A stretch of 64,000 nt of DNA, taken from NCBI RefSeq assembly GCF_029537485.1, contig NZ_JARPUS010000016.1, positions 1-64,000 of the forward strand, given 5' to 3'. This document shows, in pieces, positions 15,321-23,833 of this stretch. Below the pieces are notes generated by a model. The model was not told the origin of the DNA and searched no databases. It saw only the letters and a program-made list of their open reading frames with translations. Every line of letters starts with the position of its first letter. Position 1 is the stretch's first letter. This DNA is from Pseudomonas sp. GOM6 (lineage in GTDB: Bacteria; Pseudomonadota; Gammaproteobacteria; Pseudomonadales; Pseudomonadaceae). The translations under genes were made by a program, and so were the position numbers.

Positions 15321-16111
15321 GCCTTGTCCTTATTCAGGCGAGTGGCCGCCCAGGTGAAGACCAGTACGAAGAAGAAGTAGGAGATGACCAGGGCGCTGTT
15401 GAAGTGGCCGCTGCTGTTGCGCATGTTGTTCAGGTACACCTGCAGGGTTTCGTAGCGGGTGCCGACCAGCAGGTTGGCGAACACGAACTCACCGAACAGG
15501 AAGCTGAAGGAAAGGAACAGCGACACCATCAGGCCGTTGCGCAGGTTGGGCAGCACCACCAGGAAGGCGGCCTTCCAGGTGCTGGCGCCGAGCAGGTGGG
15601 CGGCGTCCATCAGGTCGCGCAGGTTGATCGCCTGCAGGTTGTTGGTGATGGCGCGGTACATGAACGGCAGGGCCACGGTGAAGTAGCAGCCGATCAGGAT
15701 CCACGGTGTGCCGACCATCGCCAGTGGCCCGGAGCCATAGACCTGCAGCAGGCCCACCGAGGACACCACCGGCGGCACGGCGAACGGCAGCAGGATGAGG
15801 ATGTTCATCACCCCGTCCAGCTTGGGGAAGTGGTAATGCACCACGAACAGCAGCGGCAGGATCAATAGCGCCGACAGGGCCAGAGCGCCGAAACAGACCA
15901 GCAGCGACTGGCCGAAGGCGTTCAGAAAGCGGCTGTCGCTCCACAGTGCCAGATACCACTTGAGGGTCAGGCCGTCCGGCAGGATGGTCGCGCCCCAGCT
16001 GGTGGACAGCGAGTAGAGCAAGGTCGCCGCCAGTGGCAATAGCAGGATCAGGAACAGTAGCCAGACCACGATGCGGTGGTAGAGGGCGGCGGGTTTGCTT
16101 TCAGTGCGCAT
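15317..16111 (-). CDS. ABC transporter permease, second subunit
   Basis: 264 residues with six predicted membrane helices, the first beginning IVVWLLFLILLLPLAATLLY. The EAA-type cytoplasmic loop reads LMDAAHLLGASTWKAAFLV, where it contacts the ATPase. It is the PotC/FbpB-like inner membrane subunit. It overlaps the preceding permease gene by 11 bases and the ATPase gene by four, so the stoichiometric complex is translated from one mRNA. Confidence 0.92.
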   Translation of the reverse strand: MRTESKPAALYHRIVVWLLFLILLLPLAATLLYSLSTSWGATILPDGLTLKWYLALWSDSRFLNAFGQSLLVCFGALALSALLILPLLFVVHYHFPKLDGVMNILILLPFAVPPVVSSVGLLQVYGSGPLAMVGTPWILIGCYFTVALPFMYRAITNNLQAINLRDLMDAAHLLGASTWKAAFLVVLPNLRNGLMVSLFLSFSFLFGEFVFANLLVGTRYETLQVYLNNMRNSSGHFNSALVISYFFFVLVFTWAATRLNKDKA

Positions 16112-16940
16112 CGTGATAACTCCTGCGCAGCAGCCATTGATGAACCACGGTGATCAGCGCCATCAGGCCGACCAGCACCATCGCCAGGGCACTGGCCAGG
16201 TTGGGGTCGAGGCTGATGTCGCCGGCGACCAGACCGGCGATGCGGATGGGCATCACGTTGAAGTTGCCGGTGGTCAGGTAGTACACGGTGGCATAGGCGC
16301 CCAGGGCGTTGGCCAGCAGGATGACGAAGGTACCGAGCAGCGCCGGGGTCAGTACCGGCAGACCGATATGCCGCCAGAAGTCCCAGGTGCCGGCGCCGAG
16401 CAGTTGCGCCGACTCGCGCCAGTCCTGGCGCAGAGCGTCGAAGGCCGGGTAGAGCAGCAGCACGCCCAGGGGAATCTGGAAGTAGGTGTAGAGCACGATC
16501 AGGCCGGTCTTGGAGTAGAGGTTGAAATCCTCGATCAGCCCGGCCTGCTTGAGCAGCAGGGTCAGTGCGCCGTTGAAGCCGAGCAGGATGATGAAGGCGA
16601 AGGCCAGCGGCACGCCGGCGAAGTTGCTGGTCATGTTGGAGAAGGCCATGACGAAGTCGCGCAGCTTCGAGTCCACCTGGCGCAGCGAGTAGCTGCCGAG
16701 GATGGCGATGACGATGCCGAACAGGCTCGACCAGAAGGCGATCTGCAGGCTGTGCTTGATCGCCTGCAGGTAGAACTTGGACGAGAAGATCTTCTGGAAG
16801 TTGGCCAGGCTCCATGTATCGCCGACGATCAGACTGTTGATCGCCACCCACAGTAGCGGGGCGATCTGGAAGGCGAAGAAAAAGAGGGCGAAGGGCAGCA
16901 GGCAGAGCAGAGGCAGCCATTTGCCGCGTAATGCAGGCAT
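16101..16940 (-). CDS. ABC transporter permease, first subunit
   Basis: 279 residues from the ATG at 16940, which overlaps the phosphatase stop as TGATG; a longer frame to 17009 has no support. Starts MPALRGKWLPLLCLLPFALF and has about six membrane helices. The EAA loop is FDALRQDWRESAQLLGAGTW, followed by a helix with VILLANALGAYATVYYLTTG. It pairs with the second permease to form the inner membrane channel of the importer. Confidence 0.9.
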   Translation of the reverse strand: MPALRGKWLPLLCLLPFALFFFAFQIAPLLWVAINSLIVGDTWSLANFQKIFSSKFYLQAIKHSLQIAFWSSLFGIVIAILGSYSLRQVDSKLRDFVMAFSNMTSNFAGVPLAFAFIILLGFNGALTLLLKQAGLIEDFNLYSKTGLIVLYTYFQIPLGVLLLYPAFDALRQDWRESAQLLGAGTWDFWRHIGLPVLTPALLGTFVILLANALGAYATVYYLTTGNFNVMPIRIAGLVAGDISLDPNLASALAMVLVGLMALITVVHQWLLRRSYHDAH

Positions 16941-17746
16941 CACTTGAGCAGTTCCTTGCACAGGGTTTTGTCGTGGGGCGCGCCGAGCAGGGCGCAAAGG
17001 GTGCCGCACAGCTCGGTCTGGCGTGGTGCAGCCTCCGGATCGAGGCTGAAGGCGTCGCCCAGCACCAGCAGCGGTACTTCACGCTCTTCCGGCAGCAGGC
17101 CGTTGTGCGAGCGGTCTGCGTTCATGCCATGGTCGGCGGTCACCATTACCTGATAGCCGGCATCCAGCCAGCGCTGCAGGTAGTCGGCGAGGATCACGTC
17201 GGCGCGGCGGGCGGCGTTGCGGTATTCGGGCGACTGGCCGCCGTGGCGATGGCCGGCGTCGTCGATGTTCATCGGGTGCACCAGGAGGAAGTCCGGGCTG
17301 TGCGCCAGGCGCAGGCTCTCGGCATCGGCGAACAGGTGCGAGTCCGGGTAATGGTCGGCCCAGTAGAACAGGCCATGCTGGATCGGCAGGCTGCTGTCGC
17401 AGGTCAGGCGATCGCGGGCACTGACGAAGGGTGCGCGGTTGTACAGCTCGCTGACCCAGTGGTAGGCCGCCGCGGCGGTACTCAGGCCGGCTTCGTGGGC
17501 GTAGTGGAACACGCTGCGCTGGTTGGACAGACGCACCACATCGTTGTGCACCACGCCGCTGTCGATCGGCGCGACGCCAGTGAGGATGCATTCGTAGAGC
17601 GGGCGCGACAGCGCCGGCAGTTCGCATTCCAGCTTGTACAGCTGGGCGCGGCCGGCGTTGCGGTAGGCATACAGGTGGCCCAGGGCGTGGCTGGCGACCT
17701 CGAAGTTGAGGCCGTCGAGCAGTACCAGGATGACTTTGTGCTTCAT
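16940..17746 (-). CDS. Alkaline-phosphatase-superfamily hydrolase (nucleotide pyrophosphatase/phosphonoacetate hydrolase type)
   Basis: 268 residues, no signal peptide, so cytosolic. Metal and catalytic residues of the superfamily are visible: LLDGLN (Asp11), a candidate Ser nucleophile in PALSRPLYE (~47), a metal site in NIDDAGHRHG and another in TADHGM. This subfamily cleaves phosphodiester or C-P bonds in small molecules. Lying inside an ABC importer operon, between the binding protein and the permeases, it likely processes the imported phosphorus compound. The exact substrate (glycerophosphodiester, phosphonoacetate or other) cannot be read from sequence. Confidence 0.88.
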   Translation of the reverse strand: MKHKVILVLLDGLNFEVASHALGHLYAYRNAGRAQLYKLECELPALSRPLYECILTGVAPIDSGVVHNDVVRLSNQRSVFHYAHEAGLSTAAAAYHWVSELYNRAPFVSARDRLTCDSSLPIQHGLFYWADHYPDSHLFADAESLRLAHSPDFLLVHPMNIDDAGHRHGGQSPEYRNAARRADVILADYLQRWLDAGYQVMVTADHGMNADRSHNGLLPEEREVPLLVLGDAFSLDPEAAPRQTELCGTLCALLGAPHDKTLCKELLK

Positions 17747-17764
17747 CGGGAATTCCTTGGTGTG

Positions 17765-17786
17765 TGCGGGGCCGGCAGGCCCCGCA
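17765..17786 (-). other. Intercistronic hairpin after the binding-protein gene
   Basis: Nine-base perfect arms TGCGGGGCC and GGCCCCGCA with a GGCA loop, between the binding-protein stop and the phosphatase start. No T tract follows on the minus strand, so it is probably an mRNA-stabilising or attenuating element that raises expression of the binding protein above that of the rest of the operon. Confidence 0.65.
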
Positions 17787-17792
17787 TCACGA

Positions 17793-18848
17793 TTACTGCA
17801 TTTCGATGATCACGTTTTCCTGCCACTGCTGCGGCAGGGCCTTGGACGTGGCTTCCCAGGCGGCGGCATCCTTGATCGGCTGGACCTTGGCGTACTGCTC
17901 GTTGGGCAGCAGCTTGGCCTGCACTTCGGCCGGCAGGGTCAGGTGCTCGGCACGGATCGGCCGGGCGTTGCCCTTGGCCAGGTTGATCTGGCCGGCGTCG
18001 GAGAGGATGTACTCACGTGCCAGCTTGGCCGCGTTCGGGTGCTTGGCGTACTTGTTGATGATGGTGGTGTAGCCGGAGATCACCGAACCGTCGGACGGGA
18101 TCAGCACCTCGAAGCGGCTCGGGTCGATCTGGTCGCGGTAGCTCAGGCCATTGAAGTCCCACACCACGCCGACTTCCACTTCACCTTTTTCCAGGGTCTG
18201 GATGGTCGGGTTGGACAGCGACAGGCGGCCCTGCTTGGCGATCTCGGCGAAGAAGTCCAGGCCCGGCTGGATGTTCTTCTCGTCACCGCCGTTGGCGATG
18301 GCGGCGGCCAGTACACCGTTGACCGCCTGGGCGGCAGCGCTGACGTCACCGATGGCGACCTTGTACTTGCCCTGTTTCAGGTCGGCCCAGGACTTGGGTA
18401 CTTCCTTGACCAGGTTCTTGTTGACGATGAAGGCGATGGAGCCGGTATAGGCCAGCATCCAATGACCGTCCTGATCCTTGGCCCAGGCGGGGATCTGCTC
18501 CCAGGTGCTTGGCTTGTACGGCTGGGTCACGCCCTTCTGCACGGCGATGGGGCCGAAGGCGGCGCCAACGTCGCCGATATCGGCAGTGGCGTTGTCCTTC
18601 TCGGCGTCGAACTTGGCGATTTCCTGGGCCGAGCTCATGTCGGTGTCCATGTGCTTGAGGCCATACAGCTTGTTCAGGTCGGCCCAGGTGTCTTTCCAGT
18701 TGGCCCAGCTGTCGGGCATGCCGACACTGTTGACTTCGCCCTCGGCACGGGCGGCTTGTTCCAGCGCTTTCAAATCCTCATTGGCCATGGCCTGGTTACC
18801 CAGAATGACGGCCGATCCCAGCAGTGAAGCCAGCAGCAGGCGTTTCAT
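17793..18848 (-). CDS. ABC transporter substrate-binding protein (extracellular family 1)
   Basis: 351 residues with a signal peptide cleaved after QAMA. The fold is that of FbpA/PotD/AEP-type binding proteins: GEVNSVGMPDSWANWKD near the N-terminus, a VGAAFGPIAVQKG hinge region, and VGVVWDFNGLSYRDQ later. It is the periplasmic receptor for the importer encoded downstream, and first gene of the operon. The linked phosphatase, the HAD hydrolase and a PhnF/HutC-type regulator point to an organophosphorus ligand, which is inference. A good ribosome-binding site AAGGAG lies before the ATG. Confidence 0.92.
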   Translation of the reverse strand: MKRLLLASLLGSAVILGNQAMANEDLKALEQAARAEGEVNSVGMPDSWANWKDTWADLNKLYGLKHMDTDMSSAQEIAKFDAEKDNATADIGDVGAAFGPIAVQKGVTQPYKPSTWEQIPAWAKDQDGHWMLAYTGSIAFIVNKNLVKEVPKSWADLKQGKYKVAIGDVSAAAQAVNGVLAAAIANGGDEKNIQPGLDFFAEIAKQGRLSLSNPTIQTLEKGEVEVGVVWDFNGLSYRDQIDPSRFEVLIPSDGSVISGYTTIINKYAKHPNAAKLAREYILSDAGQINLAKGNARPIRAEHLTLPAEVQAKLLPNEQYAKVQPIKDAAAWEATSKALPQQWQENVIIEMQ

Positions 18849-18874
18849 GTGGAGCTCCTTGTCAGGTGAAAGGT

Positions 18875-18886
18875 TGGTCTAGATCA
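18875..18886. promoter_or_regulatory. Candidate operator for the GntR/UTRA regulator
   Basis: TGGTCTAGATCA, a near-perfect 12-base palindrome (one mismatched pair), 27 bases upstream of the binding-protein start. It resembles the GTnTAnAC operators of HutC/PhnF-type GntR regulators, one of which is encoded divergently at 19148. Proposed from sequence only. Confidence 0.5.
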
Positions 18887-19147
18887 GCAAGACCCAGGCC
18901 AAATCTAGTAGCCTTCTGTGACGCTTTTATGGCGAATACGCGGCGATCTTCGTTCTGCGCGTGCCGCAGGAAAGCGTAGACCATGGCCAAGTGCCTGATT
19001 TCTCTGGAGGGTTACAGGCGCTGTGGCACAGGGCATGCAGGCATCGGTGAGCGTCCAGTGGCTGTCATCTGAGAGTCATCTAGGCTGCCTAGCATGGCCA
19101 GTTCAGGCACTGCTTTGGTGCTGGTCTATTCCAGAATGGAGATTTGC

Positions 19148-19864
19148 ATGCGCGAAGAAGCGCCGCGTACCGTGACTGCCATCTGCCGAGCCCTGCAGGA
19201 GCAGATTGACCACGGCCTGTTGCCCCAGGGCGGCAAGCTGCCGGCCGAGCGCAAGCTCAGCGAACTGTTCGAGACTACCCGTATCACCCTGCGCGAGGCG
19301 CTGGGCCAGCTGGAGTCCGAGGGCTTGATCTACCGCGAGGAGCGCCGCGGCTGGTTCGTTTCACCGCGCCGGCTGGACTACAACCCGCTGGGGCGCAGCC
19401 ACTATCACGCCATGGTGCGCGAGCAGGGGCGGGTGCCGTCTACCGAGCTGATCAGTGCGCGCAGCATGCCGGCGCCAGCGGATATTTGCGCACGCCTGGG
19501 GCTGCCGGCACTGTCCTCGGTGCTGCAGATCCGCAGGGTGCGGCGCATCGACGGGCGGCTGGTGCTGTATGTCGAGCACTACCTCAATCCGGCCTATTTC
19601 CCCGGCATTCTCGATAACGACCTGACCACTTCGCTGACCGAGATGTATGAGCGCCAGTACGACATTCATTACGGGCGGGTGGCTTTCGACATCCTGCCCA
19701 CGGCACTGCCGGCCGAGGCGGCGTTCAACCTCAAGGCGGCAGCGGGCAGCCCGGGGCTGTGCATCACCCGGGTCAACCGCGACCAGCGCGGGCGGATCAT
19801 CGATTGCGATGTGGAGTACTGGCGCCACGACGCGGTACGGGTACGGGTGGAAGTGCCGGATTGA
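19148..19864 (+). CDS. GntR-family regulator with UTRA domain (HutC/PhnF type)
   Basis: 238 residues from the ATG at 19148, chosen because TGGAGAT precedes it; in-frame ATGs at 19094 and 19136 lack a site. Residues ~5-70 are the GntR winged helix (GGKLPAERKLSELFETTRIT, LREALGQLESEGLIYRE). Residues ~90-235 are a UTRA ligand-binding domain (VLQIRRVRRIDGRLVLYVEH, ending CDVEYWRHDAVRVRVEV). It is transcribed divergently from the ABC/phosphatase operon and very likely controls it, sensing the imported compound or a metabolite. Confidence 0.9.
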   Translation: MREEAPRTVTAICRALQEQIDHGLLPQGGKLPAERKLSELFETTRITLREALGQLESEGLIYREERRGWFVSPRRLDYNPLGRSHYHAMVREQGRVPSTELISARSMPAPADICARLGLPALSSVLQIRRVRRIDGRLVLYVEHYLNPAYFPGILDNDLTTSLTEMYERQYDIHYGRVAFDILPTALPAEAAFNLKAAAGSPGLCITRVNRDQRGRIIDCDVEYWRHDAVRVRVEVPD

Positions 19865-19875
19865 GGGGACTGATT

Positions 19876-19898
19876 CCCCTCTCCCTGTGGGAGAGGGG
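19876..19898. terminator. Hairpin between converging GntR and apeB genes
   Basis: Ten-base perfect arms CCCCTCTCCC and GGGAGAGGGG with a TGT loop, lying between the two converging stop codons. There is no clear T tract, so it may act as a bidirectional transcript end or a Rho-assisted one. Confidence 0.55.
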
Positions 19899-19906
19899 GC
19901 CAGATT

Positions 19907-21196
19907 TCACGCCAGCTCGGCGCTGGCGTAGAAGGCGCTGAGCACTTTCACCAGATGGGCCAGGTCCTGGCTGCCGGCCAGCTCGCGAATCGAGTGCATG
20001 GCGAAGGTTGGCAGGCCGATATCCACGGTGCGCACGCCCAGCTGGCTGGCGGTGATCGGGCCGATGGTCGAGCCGCAGCCCATGTCGCTGCGCACCACGA
20101 AGCTCTGCACCGGCACCTCCTCGGCCAGGCACAGGTGGCGGAAGAAGCCGGCGGTTTCGCTGTTGGTGGCGTAGCGCTGGTTGCTGTTGACCTTGATCAC
20201 CGGGCCGGCGTTGAGTTTGGGGCCGTGGTTGGCGTCGTGTTTGTCGGGGTAGTTGGGGTGCACGCCATGAGCGTTGTCGGCCGAGACCAGCAGCGACTTC
20301 TGGATGCAGCGCACGAAATCTTCACCTTCCGGCAGCACGCGGCGCAGCACCTGTTCGAGGAAGGGGCCGTCGGCGCCGCAGGCCGAGCAGGAGCCGATTT
20401 CCTCGTGGTCGGTGCACACCAGCACGCAGCTTTCTTCACCTTCTGCCGCCAGCAGGGCCTGCAGGCCGGCGTAGCAGGACAGCAGGTTGTCCAGGCGCGC
20501 GCCGGCGATGAATTCCTGGTTGAGGCCGATCACGGCGGCGCTCTGCGTGTCGTAGAAGCTGAGTTCGTAATCCAGCACCGCGTCGGCGCTGACGCCATGT
20601 TCCTCGGCAAGACGCTCGGTGAGCAGGGCGCGGAAGTCGGCTTTTTCGTCGCCCAAGACCTGGGCCAGGATCGGTGGCAGTTCGGTCTGCGGGTTGATCG
20701 CCCAGCCCTGGTTGGCCTCGCGGTTGAGGTGAATGGCCAGGTTGGGAATCACCGCGATGGGCTGCTGGAAGTCGATCAGCAGGCTCTGCACCTTGCCGCT
20801 CTCACGGAAGGTGACACGGCCGGCCAGTGACAGGTCGCGGTCGAACCAGGGGGCGAGCAGGGCGCCGCCGTAGACTTCCACGCCGAGCTGGAAGAAGCCC
20901 TGGCGCTGCAGTTCCGGTTGCGGCTTGACGCGCAGGCAGGGGCTGTCGGTATGCGCGCCGACCAGGCGCAGGCCGCCGTCCAGCGGCGCGCGGTTACCCA
21001 GTTTGAAGGCGATGATCGAGGAGTCGTTGCGGCTGACGTAGTAACGGCCACCGGGCTCTGTGTGCCAGGGCTCGCGCTCGTCCAGCGGCTTGTAGCCGGC
21101 GGCCTGCAGGCGTTGGGCCAGGCTGCGGGTGGCGTGGAAGGGGGTGGGCGAGGCCTTGAGGAAATCGATCAGGCCCTGGTTCAGCTCTGTGCGCAT
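19907..21196 (-). CDS. apeB: M18-family aspartyl aminopeptidase
   Basis: 429 residues, full length for the family. Metal ligands are seen in [14 protein letters not shown] (His and Asp, ~residues 80-82), the acidic [19 protein letters not shown] segment with the catalytic Glu pair, and a terminal His in [14 protein letters not shown]. It removes N-terminal acidic residues from peptides in the cytoplasm as a large dodecameric shell. The gene position next to the ABC cluster is conserved in Pseudomonas. Confidence 0.95.
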   Translation of the reverse strand: MRTELNQGLIDFLKASPTPFHATRSLAQRLQAAGYKPLDEREPWHTEPGGRYYVSRNDSSIIAFKLGNRAPLDGGLRLVGAHTDSPCLRVKPQPELQRQGFFQLGVEVYGGALLAPWFDRDLSLAGRVTFRESGKVQSLLIDFQQPIAVIPNLAIHLNREANQGWAINPQTELPPILAQVLGDEKADFRALLTERLAEEHGVSADAVLDYELSFYDTQSAAVIGLNQEFIAGARLDNLLSCYAGLQALLAAEGEESCVLVCTDHEEIGSCSACGADGPFLEQVLRRVLPEGEDFVRCIQKSLLVSADNAHGVHPNYPDKHDANHGPKLNAGPVIKVNSNQRYATNSETAGFFRHLCLAEEVPVQSFVVRSDMGCGSTIGPITASQLGVRTVDIGLPTFAMHSIRELAGSQDLAHLVKVLSAFYASAELA

Positions 21197-21327
21197 AACG
21201 GACTCCGGACAGCGATGCAGCGGAGTTTATCGGATTCGGCCCGATGATTGGCAGGAGAGTCCGGCTGTTGTGCGCCAGGTTTGGCGGGGCAGTCCCGGAG
21301 GTCATCCGGTAACTGCCCTGGTGGGCT

Positions 21328-21798
21328 TCAGCCGACGGTGACCTTGGGCATCTCCGGCATGTTCAGGGTCTGCTCGGCACGTGGGGCGAGGACTTCAGCT
21401 TCGCCGTCCACGACTTGCTCATTGTTCTGGTTGAACACCCGGGTGGCGATGCGCACGCGGTTCTTCGGCAGTTTTTCCAGCACTTCCAGCTGCACGGTGA
21501 GGGTGTCGCCAAGCTTCACCGGGCGGGTGAATTTGAGCTGCTGGCCCAGGTAGATGGTGCCGGGACCGGGCAGGTTGCAGGCGATGGCCGCACTGATCAG
21601 TGCGCCGCTGAACATGCCGTGGGCGATACGTTCCTTGAACATGGTTTCGGCGGCGAAGGTGGCGTCCAGGTGTACCGGGTTGTTGTCGCCGGAGACGGCT
21701 GCGAACAGCTGAACGTCGCGTTCATCGACCGTCTTGACAAGGCTGGCCTGCTGGCCGACTTCGAGTTTTTCGTAGGGGATGTTGGTGATCTGGCTCAT
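21328..21798 (-). CDS. MaoC-like (R)-specific enoyl-CoA hydratase
   Basis: 156 residues of hot-dog fold. The hydratase motif is DERDVQLFAAVSGDNNPVHLD with the catalytic Asp and His, and the second half carries AHGMFSGALISAAI. It hydrates trans-2-enoyl-CoA to (R)-3-hydroxyacyl-CoA and can link beta-oxidation to PHA precursors. It lies 12 bases downstream of the lipase gene, so the two form an operon, divergent from the fadD pair, a fatty-acid locus conserved in P. aeruginosa. Confidence 0.9.
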   Translation of the reverse strand: MSQITNIPYEKLEVGQQASLVKTVDERDVQLFAAVSGDNNPVHLDATFAAETMFKERIAHGMFSGALISAAIACNLPGPGTIYLGQQLKFTRPVKLGDTLTVQLEVLEKLPKNRVRIATRVFNQNNEQVVDGEAEVLAPRAEQTLNMPEMPKVTVG

Positions 21799-21810
21799 GG
21801 AGCGGTCCTT

Positions 21811-22755
21811 TCAGGGAGTGGGGCACTGGCGGCTGCGGGCCAGGGCTCGCTCCAGCCAGTCGCGCAGGTAGTGGGTGACCTCGTTGCGGTTGCTCTCATT
21901 GAGCAGCTCGTGACGGGCTTCGGGGTAGATCTTCAGTTCGACCTCCTTGAGGCCGGCGGTACGCAAGGCGCCGGCCAGATCGCCCAGGCGTTTGCCGGCG
22001 CTGACTGGGTCGTGTGCTCCGCCGATCACCAGTAGCGGCAAGTCGTTATCGATCTGCGCCAGGTTTTCGACGGGGGTGATCTGCTGCAAGCCCTGCATCA
22101 GGTCACACCACAGCTGGGTGGTACAGACGAAGCCGCATTGCGGGTCATCGACGTACTTGTCGACTTCATCCGGGTCGCGGCTGAGCCAATCGAAGGCAGT
22201 GCGGTTGGGTTTGAACGCCTTGTTGAAGGAGCCGAAGGAGAGAAAATCGATCAGCTTGCTGCGACCGGTCGGGCCCAGGCGCCAGCGCTCGAAGCGGGCG
22301 ACCAGTGCTGCGGCCTTGTACACCGGCAGTGGCTGATAGTTGGAGCCAGACAGGATGGCGCCCTGCAGGCTGCAGCTGTGCTGCATCAGGTAGGCCATGC
22401 CGATGTAGCTGCCCATGCTGTGGCCGAGCAGGAAGATCGGCGTCTGCGGGTGTTGCTTGCGGATATGGTGGTTGAGGCTGGCGAGGTCGCCGACCACCTT
22501 GCTCCAGCCGTCCCGCTCGGCGTAGTGGCCCTGGATGCCGCGCTGCGCAGTTTGGCCGTGACCACGCTGGTCGATGGCGTAGACCTCGTAGCCGTTGTCC
22601 ACCAGCTCACCGGCCAGCCGGGCATAGCGCGCCGAGTGTTCGGCCATGCCATGCGCGATCATTAGGGCTGCTTTCGGGGGGCGATCCGAGTACCAGCGGG
22701 TGAGGTGCAGGGCGGTGCCGTCACTGGCGCCAATCCAGGAGTTTTCTTGTTGCAT
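21811..22755 (-). CDS. Alpha/beta hydrolase, monoacylglycerol lipase/lysophospholipase type
   Basis: 314 residues. The oxyanion region is MIAHGMAEHSARY, the nucleophile elbow is FLLGHSMGSYIG (catalytic Ser), the acid is probably the Asp in VIGGAHDPVS and the His lies in YPEARHELLNESNR. No signal peptide. It likely releases fatty acids from monoglycerides or lysophospholipids in the cytoplasm, feeding the acyl-CoA ligases encoded nearby. First gene of an operon with MaoC. Confidence 0.9.
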   Translation of the reverse strand: MQQENSWIGASDGTALHLTRWYSDRPPKAALMIAHGMAEHSARYARLAGELVDNGYEVYAIDQRGHGQTAQRGIQGHYAERDGWSKVVGDLASLNHHIRKQHPQTPIFLLGHSMGSYIGMAYLMQHSCSLQGAILSGSNYQPLPVYKAAALVARFERWRLGPTGRSKLIDFLSFGSFNKAFKPNRTAFDWLSRDPDEVDKYVDDPQCGFVCTTQLWCDLMQGLQQITPVENLAQIDNDLPLLVIGGAHDPVSAGKRLGDLAGALRTAGLKEVELKIYPEARHELLNESNRNEVTHYLRDWLERALARSRQCPTP

Positions 22756-22802
22756 GGCGGGTCCTTATGCCCGGGGTGTCGCGGCATTGTGCATCGCCGC
22801 GC

Positions 22803-23537
22803 TCATTGCGCAAAGGGCGGTGCCGCGTAGCGTTTGAGGATGCGTGTGTATTCCCCGCTGCCGTGCAGTTCACGCAGGCCGCGCTCGAAGATGGCGGCCC
22901 AGTCTGGTTCACCCTCACGATGACTGGTGAAACCCACTACCAGGGGGATGCGCTCGAGCGCCGGCTCCTGCCACACCAGTCGGCCGCGTAGCTCACTGTC
23001 GTTGGCAATCAGGTGCTCGCCGACGATGCGTTCCAGTAGCACCAAATCGAAGCGGCGGGCCGCCAGCTTGCGCAGGTTGCTGATGTCATCAACCGCTTCT
23101 TCGGTAATAAGGCCTGAGGTGAGGAGGCGCGGCGGGTAGCCATAACCGCGCACGATACCGACCTTGAGCCCACGCAGATCAGCGAGGCTGGAAAAGCGGA
23201 CGGGATCTTGCTGGCGAGCAAACAGGCCAAGTTGGCTGTAGAACAATGGTCTTGAGGCGATCAGCTGTTCTTCCTTTATCTCCTGTGGCCACAGGGCCAG
23301 GGCGCCCTGATAAGTGCCTGCGCGCAACTCGGCGCGTACCCGTGCCCAGGGCAGGAAGTCGATTTGCGGTTGATGGCCTTGGCTGGCAAAGGCACGTCGG
23401 GTCAGCTCGACGATGCTGCCGCCGCCTTCGAGCACGCTGGAGCTGTAGGGTGGGTATTCCAGCGTCGCCAGGCGTGGTTCGGCCTGGAGCGGCAGGCAGA
23501 GCAGGGCGAGCAGGGTCGGCAGGAGCAGGCGGGGCAT
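22803..23537 (-). CDS. Orphan periplasmic solute-binding protein (SBP_bac_3 family)
   Basis: 244 residues with a signal peptide (LLLPTLLALLCLPLQA). The N-terminal lobe has EYPPYSSSVLEGGGSIVELT, the crossover is LRGLKVGIVRGYGYPP, and a final helix WAAIFERGLRELHGSGEY closes it. It has the amino-acid-binding protein fold but no adjacent transport genes. It sits between the lipase operon and the fadD pair, unlike the P. aeruginosa order I remember, so it may be a later arrival. Ligand unknown. Confidence 0.82.
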   Translation of the reverse strand: MPRLLLPTLLALLCLPLQAEPRLATLEYPPYSSSVLEGGGSIVELTRRAFASQGHQPQIDFLPWARVRAELRAGTYQGALALWPQEIKEEQLIASRPLFYSQLGLFARQQDPVRFSSLADLRGLKVGIVRGYGYPPRLLTSGLITEEAVDDISNLRKLAARRFDLVLLERIVGEHLIANDSELRGRLVWQEPALERIPLVVGFTSHREGEPDWAAIFERGLRELHGSGEYTRILKRYAAPPFAQ

Positions 23538-23563
23538 GGCACGCTCGGTGGGTGATGAACTTC

Positions 23564-23664
23564 AGGGTCTGTTGACGTTTTGTCGCGAGCCGCATTGCAG
23601 CGAAGCATTGCGCAGCTCGCAGGAACGGGCCCGTTTGGGCCATGGCAAAACATCATCAGACCCT
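23564..23664. repeat. Small MITE-like element with 19-bp terminal inverted repeats
   Basis: A 101-base segment begins AGGGTCTGTTGACGTTTTG and ends with the inverse complement AGGGTCTGATGATGTTTTG, 17 of 19 positions matching. An inner GCGAGC/GCTCGC pair extends the possible hairpin. No coding capacity and no obvious target duplication. It lies 170 bases upstream of fadD2, within its leader, and could influence its transcription. Its nature as a mobilised repeat is inference from structure. Confidence 0.6.
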
Positions 23665-23833
23665 AGCTATAGACTAAGGGGTGACGAATCGCTGTAAAGC
23701 ATGGCAAAGATTCATGCGGTCAATTGGCGCGTTAGGCTATTTGCCAGTGGGTGGGGAGCTGCTAAGTTCCGGCACAGCCCGGTCGCACTCGCAGGCGACC
23801 GGCCAGCACATTCAGGGCAAGGGGATAACAACA

